A stretch of DNA of 11,891 nt from Woeseia sp037968755 (GTDB lineage: Bacteria; Pseudomonadota; Gammaproteobacteria; Steroidobacterales; Woeseiaceae). Of this stretch, positions 6,801 through 11,891 are shown piece by piece. Numbering within the stretch: position 1 is the stretch's first letter; each line of letters opens with the position of its first letter. The notes beneath the pieces were generated by a model that saw only the letters and a list, made by a program, of their open reading frames with translations, made no database searches and had not been told where the DNA came from. The translations under genes and the position numbers were made by a program. The DNA is taken from contig JBBKWB010000129.1 in assembly GCA_037968755.1 (NCBI GenBank), forward strand, positions 1-11,891, written 5' to 3'.

Positions 6801-9361
6801 ACTTTAATCTGATGATCTGCACGACCCAGGAAAGCAAGGCTGCCATCGGGGTTCCAGCGGCCGAGATCTCCGGTGCGATACATCTTTTGGCCGTCGCAGT
6901 ACGGGTCATCCACGAAACTCGCCGCCGTTTGCTGCGGCTTGTTCAGGTAACCGCGTGCAACACCCGCCCCACCAATGCAGATTTCGCCGACCACTCCGAG
7001 TGGCTGTAATTTTTGCTTCGAATCCAGGATATAAATACGGGAGTTGGCAATCGCAGTGCCGATCGGTACCGACGAGGATTGGTCAAATTGCGGATTGAAG
7101 CGATGGACGGTACAGGCGACAGTCGCTTCCGTTGGACCGTATTCGTTATAGATCTCGATACGATCGTCAAAGTACTTGCTGATCGCTCGTGCCAGGTCGA
7201 CCTTCAGATCTTCACCGCCGACAATGAGTTTGCGCAGGGTCGAAGTCGACAAGTCCATCGGTTGAACCAGCGCCAGGTGAGCCGGTGTCAACTTGATAAT
7301 ATCGACCTTGTTATCGTTGACAACCTTGCGGATCGTCATCTCGCGCTTGTCGGTAGATTCGGGATAGACAATCAGTTTTCCGCCACTGATTAACGGCACG
7401 AACGTCGAGGTCACTGTCAGGTCAAACGCAAATGACGAAAACAACGCCCAGGTCAGTGCCTGGCCCTCCAGGTAAAAGTCGCGAGCCCAAGCAAGGTACG
7501 CAGCAAGGTTTCGATGGCGAACCTCCACTCCCTTCGGCTGCCCCGTGGACCCGGATGTATAAATTACATATGCAGTGTCCGCGGCTCCTGCCGTGGGCAG
7601 CGCCGCAATAGCACCTGACCATTTCTCGTCAATCGCTACGATCTTGCAGTCTGTGGGCAAGCACTTTGTGTATGCAGAATGTGCAACCACGAAAGACGCG
7701 CCAGAATCCCTGATAATCCAGGCGATTCGTTGAACCGGGAAGCTTGTCTCCACCGGAACGTAGGCAGCACCACTTTTGAGGACTGCCAGTATGGCAACAA
7801 CCGCATCGATCGAGCGCGGTAATGCCACTGCGACTCGCATACCCGCAGCCGCACCCTCAGCCACCAGCCGGGACGCCAAATGCTCTGATCGCGTATTCAG
7901 CTCGCAATAGGTCAGTGACTCCCGGCCGCAAATCAGTGCAGGCGCACCCGGATTTCGGGCCACTTGTTGCTCGAAGAGTTCAACGACGGATGATTCGCTG
8001 TCACCGTCGGCGCTATCTATTCCTGCAAGCTGCATGAGCCGCGATTGCTCGCTATCATCATAAAGAACCGGCATGTCGATTCGCGAGCTGGAATTATCCA
8101 GTAGCGCATCAAGCACGACCAGGAAATGCCGGACAGCGCGCTGCCGTTCATCGACGCTAAAGACATCCGAATTCATATCGAAAAAGACGCCAAAGGCCTC
8201 GGCTTGATCGAAGCCTTCAACTTGAACTCGCAGCAGGTGGTTGCGATCACCATGATTGGCGTGCAGCCACTCAGAGCGCATGGGCATGCCGTCAAAAGAG
8301 CCGAACTCTGCGGTGATATAGTTCAGCACAACATCAAAAGCCTGGTTGTGTTCAATACTGCTGACACCGGGGACCGCATTCATCATCAGTCCCTGGGCAC
8401 GCTCGGCAAGCCGCGCGAAAAGTGATTCGAAACTATCGTCGCGCATTACATCGACTTGCAGTGGGAATATCTGGATGAAAAGACCCGCCGTTCGCTTATG
8501 GGTCGCGGTACTTCTGCCATGGGTCGGCATGCCAATCGCGAGAGAGCTGTTGCCACTTAGCCGGTAGAGCCAGGCGACAAGCGCAGTCGCAATCAACTGG
8601 AAGCGCGACAAGTCGCTGGAAATGCCTCGGAACCGTTCGGATTCCGCCAGCTTCTTCAGCTTTTGACTGCGTTCCGCGCCAATGCGGCAAGGTACGCGGA
8701 CAGTTCGCCCACCGCAGCGCTGTGGCGTATTGCGATAAAAACTGGATGCAGCCGTTTTATGCTGCAACCGGGTTTGCCAATACTCAGCCGCGCGCTGCCC
8801 GAAACGCGAATCACGTTGCTGCGTCTCGAACGCGGCGTAGTCGCTGTACGCGGGCATTGCTGGTGCGTCATCCAAGCAGCGTTGCCGGGCCAGTGCATAG
8901 AATTCAGACATCTGCCGATACAACAGGCCGGTCGACCAGGCGTCAGTAATCAGGTGATGTTGATTCAGATACCAGATGAAATCGCCATCCGCCATTTTGA
9001 TCAATGCCGAATCGAACAGGACATCACCCAGATTAAATGAACGTGTCACATGTTCGGCCTGCCAGGCTTGCAAGCATGCCTCAGGGTCCGCCTGAGTTGA
9101 AAAATCCCGGTACGGCAATTCATAGTCAAGCTTGTCGCGGAACTCCTGGACAGGTTGTAGCGACTCGACTGCAAAGCGAGAACGCAATGCATCACAGCGA
9201 TCGACCAACGCCTGAAATGCAGCAGCAAAGAGGCCTGCGTCAATCTCACCATTGATACGAAACGCCAATACCATGTTGTACAACGGCTCGTCGGGTTGCA
9301 GGCGCTGACCGGTCCAGATCATCGCCTGATTCGTCGACAGTGGTGCTGACGTTCTATTCAT
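3821..9361 (-). CDS. NRPS module 1: C - A (interrupted by PP-loop domain) - PCP - E
   Basis: 1846 residues from the ATG. C domain, about 5-440, active site HHLITDAW (135-142): His-His and Asp are kept and the usual Gly is Ala. A domain, about 455-880: A3 YTSGSTGQPKG (601-611), A5 NEYGPTE (739-745), A8 starting KVRGVRIE (853). It is interrupted at about 891-1210 by a PP-loop ATPase domain, then resumes with the A9/A10 region (LPDEYIP; SGKLDR, Lys1272). PCP: LGGDSI, Ser1329. E domain, about 1375-1820: HHLVIDGVSW (1513-1522), EGHGRE (1652-1657), FNYLGKWD. Pocket by eye: D L T K I G E V A K (residues 647, 648, 651, 690, 713, 715, 740, 748, 749, 1272), close to the published Asn code DLTKLGEVGK. 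Inferred: it accepts the starter from the free PCP, adds Asn, possibly modifies it, and epimerises it to the D form. The C-terminus (MTPADFP, acidic tail) looks like a donor docking region for NRPS 2. No thioesterase is present. Confidence 0.95.
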   Translation of the reverse strand: MNRTSAPLSTNQAMIWTGQRLQPDEPLYNMVLAFRINGEIDAGLFAAAFQALVDRCDALRSRFAVESLQPVQEFRDKLDYELPYRDFSTQADPEACLQAWQAEHVTRSFNLGDVLFDSALIKMADGDFIWYLNQHHLITDAWSTGLLYRQMSEFYALARQRCLDDAPAMPAYSDYAAFETQQRDSRFGQRAAEYWQTRLQHKTAASSFYRNTPQRCGGRTVRVPCRIGAERSQKLKKLAESERFRGISSDLSRFQLIATALVAWLYRLSGNSSLAIGMPTHGRSTATHKRTAGLFIQIFPLQVDVMRDDSFESLFARLAERAQGLMMNAVPGVSSIEHNQAFDVVLNYITAEFGSFDGMPMRSEWLHANHGDRNHLLRVQVEGFDQAEAFGVFFDMNSDVFSVDERQRAVRHFLVVLDALLDNSSSRIDMPVLYDDSEQSRLMQLAGIDSADGDSESSVVELFEQQVARNPGAPALICGRESLTYCELNTRSEHLASRLVAEGAAAGMRVAVALPRSIDAVVAILAVLKSGAAYVPVETSFPVQRIAWIIRDSGASFVVAHSAYTKCLPTDCKIVAIDEKWSGAIAALPTAGAADTAYVIYTSGSTGQPKGVEVRHRNLAAYLAWARDFYLEGQALTWALFSSFAFDLTVTSTFVPLISGGKLIVYPESTDKREMTIRKVVNDNKVDIIKLTPAHLALVQPMDLSTSTLRKLIVGGEDLKVDLARAISKYFDDRIEIYNEYGPTEATVACTVHRFNPQFDQSSSVPIGTAIANSRIYILDSKQKLQPLGVVGEICIGGAGVARGYLNKPQQTAASFVDDPYCDGQKMYRTGDLGRWNPDGSLAFLGRADHQIKVRGVRIEPAEIESALQQYPGISEAVVCLVARQRGVDQEAFCQQCGITGMHPDAQLDERGLCRICKAYEQDREQVMNYFGTDQDLKKIVADIRQNAVGDQDCIMLLSGGKDSTFALCQLVDLGLTPLVFTLDNGFISEGAKANMRRVVDKLGLELVVGETPAMNQIFADSLKRFSNVCNGCFKTIYTLSMNLARERGIKYICTGLSRGQIFETRVADLFKQRIFDPSEVDATIIEARKAYHRADDAVSRTLDVSAFAHDEIFEEIKYVDFYRYTDVSLDEMLAYLGSRVPWVRPADTGRSTNCLINEAGIYVHKKERGYHNYSLPYSWDVRLGHKKRDAAREELDDNISLDNVQRILSEVSYQVEERIESRNAFLTAYYVAEAPLDSRELNEFLRTSLPDEYIPASFVHLRELPLAASGKLDRSALPLPDADRPDLREPFVVPDGAVQRKLASIWSDVLGISSIGANDNFFNLGGDSILNIQIVSRARKAGLNISPQQIFDHPTIAELANVADGAGQALSEQGPITGEVGLSPIQLRFFDQRLACPDHYNQAVLLDVPGNYDPLVIQESLRHLLAHHDALRSRFDVAEGLARQFISAPAEVQFSLAKVTLRDVSRAEQKAAIQRESAKINSDLELESGRLFRAVFFDLGDDQPATLLIVIHHLVIDGVSWWILLEDLDTACKQLALGLAVELSPKSTSVSKWADALRRYANERSVLDSVAAWQQLNDSDSALLGLGERDPEAASASGNCVSVSIDATVTRKLLTDVTAGWRTQAPDILIAALIRVIHARANIEKLQIDIEGHGREDIGDDASVLRTVGWFTSIYPVTFVLSAEDDLADSVRRVRDTTRAVPHRGLSYGVLKYLAKQASIDSLPSSSVLFNYLGKWDRAAHDESVIRLQEPIMLSSSPQNESPYQLEVDAIVFDGCLTVNWRFDDQHIAAHRMEALVSAYRSELLALIEYCSTHSDQRMTPADFPDANLAQDELDELLAEFGDSQ
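5732..6691 (-). other. PP-loop (N-type ATP pyrophosphatase) domain inserted in the A domain of NRPS 1
   Basis: About 320 residues in frame between A8 and A9 of NRPS 1 (protein residues about 891-1210; edges are approximate). Order: a CxxC-x16-CxxC knuckle (Cys894, 897, 914, 917), the PP-loop SGGKDS (959-964, bases 6470-6487), FTLDNGF, a CNGC pair (Cys1030, 1033), YICTG, DTGRSTNC (Cys1155) and WDVRLGHKKRDAA. Known: SGGxDS is the pyrophosphate loop of enzymes that adenylate an oxygen and replace it with nitrogen or sulfur (asparagine and NAD synthetases, QueC, TtcA/TtuA, WbpG/PseA-type sugar amidotransferases, thioamide synthetases). The N-terminal double CxxC and the C-terminal part look most like the WbpG-type amidotransferases to me. 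The later CxxC...C spacing recalls the Fe-S sulfurtransferases. Inferred: ATP-dependent modification (amide, amidine or thioamide) of the Asn/Asp activated by the host module. The fold is clear; the chemistry is unproven. Confidence 0.9.
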
Positions 9362-9363
9362 TT

Positions 9364-9636
9364 TCAACCTGATTGTTCACCAGAAGATGACGCATGGGCT
9401 GCACTCGACTTCGCGAGATACTCCGAAAGAATGTTTATCGTTCGAAAATTGCTTACGACGAAATCCGTAGGCGGCACCTTGATACTGAATGAACTCTCAA
9501 TAAAAGCTAACAGCCTGAGCATACCCAGTGAATCAACCATGCCGTCTGCAAGGAGGTTTTCATCGGGGCTGACTGCATCGTCCGCCTCCAGTAACTCTGT
9601 AGTGACGAATTCGATCAAGGAGTCTTTAATATTCAA
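9364..9636 (-). CDS. Free-standing peptidyl/acyl carrier protein
   Basis: A 90-residue protein with the phosphopantetheine attachment motif GMVDSL. Ser36 is the expected 4'-phosphopantetheine site. Helix I, the loop ending NLLADGM, helix II (LGMLRLLAFIE) and the rest of the fold occupy about residues 1-75, followed by an Ala/Ser-rich tail (AKSSAAHASSSGE). It resembles the dedicated PCPs of pyrrole pathways (PltL, RedO, PigG, AnaD types). Inferred role: to hold the amino acid loaded by the upstream ligase while the dehydrogenase oxidises it, then donate it to the condensation domain of the next gene. The start is TTG: an AGAGG lies 6 bases upstream of it and no ATG occurs before residue 33. 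The stop TGA (9364-9366) lies just before the ATG of the NRPS gene. A 15-base perfect dyad lies just upstream of the ribosome site. Confidence 0.93.
   Translation of the reverse strand: MNIKDSLIEFVTTELLEADDAVSPDENLLADGMVDSLGMLRLLAFIESSFSIKVPPTDFVVSNFRTINILSEYLAKSSAAHASSSGEQSG
9368..9370 (-). promoter_or_regulatory. Ribosome binding site for NRPS 1 (selects ATG at 9361)
   Basis: AGG lies 6 bases upstream of ATG 9361-9359. A TTG at 9367-9365 is in frame two codons earlier but directly touches the AGG, leaving no spacer, so the ATG is the better start. The upstream TGA stop (9366-9364) lies inside this spacer, which favours re-initiation. Confidence 0.6.
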
Positions 9637-9642
9637 GGTTAG

Positions 9643-9647
9643 CCTCT
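9643..9647 (-). promoter_or_regulatory. Ribosome binding site for carrier protein (supports TTG start)
   Basis: AGAGG on the minus strand with a 6-base spacer (ctaacc) to the TTG at 9636-9634. It decides the start: the only in-frame ATG is at residue 33, which would remove helix I. Confidence 0.75.
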
Positions 9648-9649
9648 GT

Positions 9650-9664
9650 GGTATCCAGGATACC
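9650..9664. repeat. Perfect inverted repeat in the ligase-PCP gap
   Basis: GGTATCC-A-GGATACC is a perfect 7+7 dyad around a single base, lying inside the 31-base gap between the ligase stop (9668-9670) and the TTG start (9636). As RNA it could form a 6-bp stem with a 3-base loop ending 2 bases before the AGAGG ribosome site. It is too short and lacks the T-run of a terminator. It may tune carrier-protein translation or be chance; I cannot tell which. Confidence 0.45.
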
Positions 9665-9667
9665 GTG

Positions 9668-11242
9668 TCAGTTCACGTTTTGACTGGCGATTTCTTGCAA
9701 CAGCCGTCTATCGATTTTCCCGGTCGTTGTTCGGGGAAACTCTTCCGCAAGCAAGATTTCGGAGGGAATCGCGTACCACGGTAATTGCTTTTTCAAGTGC
9801 CTTCCCAAATCTGCCTCGATGTACTCGGCATGATGTTTTATTGTTATTTGCGCCTGAAGGTCCTTGCTGCCATTCTCTGCTGGCAATGCGTACGCAGCAG
9901 CCTCTTCGACCGCTGGAAACGTCGTCAGCGCGCGCTCTATCTCATCGAGCTCAATTCGGTATCCGCGCACCTTGACCTGTCTGTCCATACGACCAATAAA
10001 TCGCAAGATATTGTCGCCATCATCTACAACAACATCCCCGGTTCGATAGAACACCTTTTTTACTTCGCCGTCAGTGCGTTTGTGAAACGCTCGTTCATCT
10101 AGCTCTGGCATGTTCCAGTAGCCGCGCATCATGCTGGGTGTACAGACAAGCAATTCACCGGGCTCGCCGCGCTGTACCGTTTCGCCCGATTCATCGACGA
10201 TCAATGCCTCTGCAATATTGGCAATGCAACCGATAGGAACTGGCGATGTGCCATCGAAGGAAGCCGGCACTGCATAGTGACTCACTCCGTTCACTTCCGC
10301 AGGGCCGTACATGTTGTCGAACTGGACATGAGGCAGTTTGTCCATAAGCTGACGCAAGTGTTTGGGCGGGAAAGGCTCGCCGCCGAAAATTGCCCAGCGC
10401 AGCCTACCCAGATCATATGCCTCCACTGCGCCGTGCTGAAGCACCTGAACCAACGCAAACGGTACGGTGAAAAGTACACTCACATTCGCATCCGCCAGTA
10501 ACTGCACGTAACTCGCTGGCAGCCGCGTGTACTCTTCGGGAATGATTACGGTCGCAGCCCCAGCTACGGCGGCGGCGAAATAATCGAATATTGAAAGATC
10601 GAAGTGCAGCGGCGCGTGATTGCTTAGACGATCTGCGCTCGTCAGTCCGTATTCTGTTGCTGCCCAGCGAGCAAATGCCAAACCGCTATTGTGCGTGTGC
10701 ATTATGCCTTTCGGGGCACCGGTAGAACCCGAGGTATAAATAATGTAGGCCAGATCGTCTTCATCGCCGTACGATTCAAGCGAGTCGACAGAATCGGTAC
10801 TCTCAATTTCAGACCACGGCACAACTTGCCAAGGCCAATCCGCCTCTTCTTCCAGCCCGAATACACATTCGACTGGCGTATCGAACTTCGCCACGGCTAG
10901 CAATGCTCTGCGCTTTGCCGGGCTACTGAGGATATGGCGAATTCCGCAATGCGATATCACGCCTGCAACACGTTTTGCCGGTGCAGCAGGATCAAGAGGA
11001 ACGAACGCCGCGCCCGCTTTCATGATGCCGTACATTGCAACAGGAACGTTCAGGCTCTTATCCATGAAGATGCCTACCCTGTCGCCCTTTGACACGCCAT
11101 GGTCGCGTAATTGCCTCGCAACTCGCGCCGCAGCACTGTCCAGCTCTGCAAACGTCAGTTGTTGGTCGAGGAAACATATCGCCGCCCTGTCAGGACAGTT
11201 ACCTGCTGAACGCTCAATGTACTCGTGTATCAATTTGCACAT
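9668..11242 (-). CDS. Stand-alone amino-acid adenylation enzyme (prolyl-AMP ligase type)
   Basis: A 524-residue single A domain with complete core motifs: A3 YTSGSTGAPKG (169-179), A5 MYGPAE (311-316), A7 YRTGD (399-403), A8 beginning KVRGYRIE (from 424) and A10 with Lys509 (TTTGKIDR). It has no C or PCP domain. It activates a free amino acid with ATP and loads it on a carrier protein. The NHAPLHFDLSIFD segment and overall length resemble the PltF/RedM/PigI/AnaC ligases that load L-proline on a dedicated PCP. The dehydrogenase upstream and free PCP downstream complete that cassette. Pocket read by eye against GrsA: D215, L216, F219, F258, I285, G287, M311, G319, V320, K509. The first Asp (alpha-amino contact) is kept, but several later positions differ from the proline version as I remember it, so another cyclic or bulkier amino acid is possible. 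The ATG start lies 4 bases after the upstream stop, has no strong Shine-Dalgarno, and is probably translated by coupling. Confidence 0.93.
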   Translation of the reverse strand: MCKLIHEYIERSAGNCPDRAAICFLDQQLTFAELDSAAARVARQLRDHGVSKGDRVGIFMDKSLNVPVAMYGIMKAGAAFVPLDPAAPAKRVAGVISHCGIRHILSSPAKRRALLAVAKFDTPVECVFGLEEEADWPWQVVPWSEIESTDSVDSLESYGDEDDLAYIIYTSGSTGAPKGIMHTHNSGLAFARWAATEYGLTSADRLSNHAPLHFDLSIFDYFAAAVAGAATVIIPEEYTRLPASYVQLLADANVSVLFTVPFALVQVLQHGAVEAYDLGRLRWAIFGGEPFPPKHLRQLMDKLPHVQFDNMYGPAEVNGVSHYAVPASFDGTSPVPIGCIANIAEALIVDESGETVQRGEPGELLVCTPSMMRGYWNMPELDERAFHKRTDGEVKKVFYRTGDVVVDDGDNILRFIGRMDRQVKVRGYRIELDEIERALTTFPAVEEAAAYALPAENGSKDLQAQITIKHHAEYIEADLGRHLKKQLPWYAIPSEILLAEEFPRTTTGKIDRRLLQEIASQNVN

Positions 11243-11246
11243 TGAT

Positions 11247-11891
11247 TCACAGACCCAGCAGTCTTGCGACTATGTTGCGCTGAATATCCGACGTACCCGC
11301 GTATATCGTCCCACCAACCGCGTCCCGCAAGTCCCGCTCAATCTCACCCTCAGACGTATAGCCCTTACCACCGTGTATGCGAATCGCATCCAGGCTTGAC
11401 GCAGCAAATGACTCACTCAGATGAAGTTTTAACAACGCTGCTTCAAGCATTGCAGGCTCACCGTTTTGCTTGAGCCAAGCCACTTTGTAGAGCAGCAAAC
11501 GGCAGGTTTCGAGCCTCAGCTTCATCTCGACTATCCGGTTGGCGACGGACTGGTTCTTGCCAATTGCAGTGCCGAATTGTTTGCGTTCGTTCGCATAGCT
11601 GACGCATTCCTCAAGCTGTCGCTGCATGGCGCCCAGATGGCTGGCGAGAATGCAGCACCGCTCCCACTCAAGAAACTGTGTCGAGAGGCTCACACCGCCG
11701 CCCTCCGGCCCGAGTAATGCGCCACTCGGCACCCGGCAGTCGTCAAAATGCAGATCGCTGAATGGCACGGTCCGAAGACCCATCTTCTCAACGTTGGGCC
11801 CAACGGTTACCCCAGGCAAGGTGGTGTCGACAAGAAATGCTGATATGCCCCACTTCCCAACGGTCGGGTCGGTGGTTGCGAACGTCAGGGC
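11247..11891 (-). CDS. Acyl-CoA-dehydrogenase-like flavoprotein, probable aminoacyl (prolyl)-PCP dehydrogenase, 5' end missing
   Basis: The frame is open to the right window edge and shows 214 C-terminal residues. Full family members have about 380, so roughly 165 N-terminal residues lie outside. Seen: the middle beta-domain (segments AFLVDTT, EKMGLRT, FDDCRVP), the C-terminal helical bundle (YANERKQFG, IHGGKGYTSEGEIER) and the FAD-contacting C-terminus (TSDIQRN). The Glu that is catalytic in MCAD-type enzymes (YEGT motif) is Ala here (YAGT, codon 11298-11300). A Glu lies in the FLEWERC segment (codon 11661-11663), at the place used by isovaleryl-CoA dehydrogenase. Known: dehydrogenases of prolyl-PCP (RedW, PigA, PltE, AnaB types) are in this superfamily and oxidise proline on a carrier protein to pyrroline or pyrrole. 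Inferred: it acts on the aminoacyl group loaded by the next two genes. The stop is 4 bases before the ligase ATG, so the genes are coupled. The family is certain; the carrier-bound substrate is probable from context. Confidence 0.88.
   Translation of the reverse strand, partial: ALTFATTDPTVGKWGISAFLVDTTLPGVTVGPNVEKMGLRTVPFSDLHFDDCRVPSGALLGPEGGGVSLSTQFLEWERCCILASHLGAMQRQLEECVSYANERKQFGTAIGKNQSVANRIVEMKLRLETCRLLLYKVAWLKQNGEPAMLEAALLKLHLSESFAASSLDAIRIHGGKGYTSEGEIERDLRDAVGGTIYAGTSDIQRNIVARLLGL

Noticed and set aside
9362..9367. TTG at 9367 as start of NRPS 1
   Set aside because: It touches the AGG with no spacer; the ATG two codons later has proper spacing.
11247..11819. Dehydrogenase starting at the TTG codon 11819
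   Set aside because: Family-conserved sequence (for example KWGISAFLVDTT) continues in frame upstream to the window edge, so the gene is truncated by the window and not started here.
1..11891. Thioesterase, promoter, terminator, tRNA, CRISPR or mobile element
   Set aside because: I looked on both strands and found no supporting motif; gaps between genes are at most 31 bases.

Overview
The window is one strand-consistent stretch of a nonribosomal peptide synthetase (NRPS) biosynthetic operon. Every gene I can support lies on the minus strand and is read from the right edge (11891) to the left edge (1). Genes abut or overlap with gaps of 0 to 31 bases, and no stretch longer than 31 bases lacks a gene. 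Both end genes are cut by the window. I see no promoter, terminator, tRNA, IS element, CRISPR array or resistance or transport gene, so the operon must start and end outside the window. Base composition is moderately G+C-rich (mid-50s percent by eye). Shine-Dalgarno-led ATG, GTG and TTG starts show this is bacterial. The enzyme set resembles proteobacterial, myxobacterial or cyanobacterial secondary metabolism, but I cannot name the organism.

Layout in order of transcription: (1) the C-terminal part of an acyl-CoA-dehydrogenase-like flavoenzyme (11891-11247); (2) a stand-alone amino-acid adenylation enzyme (11242-9668); (3) a free-standing carrier protein with a TTG start (9636-9364); (4) a large NRPS module, C-A-PCP-E, whose A domain is interrupted between core motifs A8 and A9 by a ~320-residue PP-loop ATP-pyrophosphatase domain (9361-3821); (5) a second NRPS protein with a D-accepting C domain and an A domain that simply stops after A8, lacking A9, A10 and any PCP (3810-1012); (6) a GAMT-like SAM methyltransferase as its own ORF (997-206); (7) the first 68 codons of an ORF whose sequence looks like the missing A9 side of an A domain (205-1).

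Genes 1-3 form the well-known trio (adenylation enzyme, carrier protein, flavin dehydrogenase) that turns a carrier-bound proline into pyrroline or pyrrole carboxylate, as in prodigiosin, pyoluteorin and anatoxin pathways. The adenylation pocket differs from the usual one. The resulting starter would be passed to NRPS 1, whose pocket reads like an Asn code by eye, which carries a PP-loop (amidotransferase or thiolation-like) insert, and which ends in an epimerase. NRPS 2, with a C domain of the type that follows an epimerase, adds the next residue. Its A domain appears to be split over genes 5 and 7, with a methyltransferase gene (6) sitting exactly where interrupted A domains normally carry an in-frame methyltransferase.

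The main novelty candidates are the PP-loop insertion in the Asn-type A domain and the apparent three-ORF split of the second interrupted A domain. A testable overall product prediction is (dehydro)prolyl or pyrrolyl - modified D-Asn - possibly methylated residue 3 - further residues encoded beyond the left edge.
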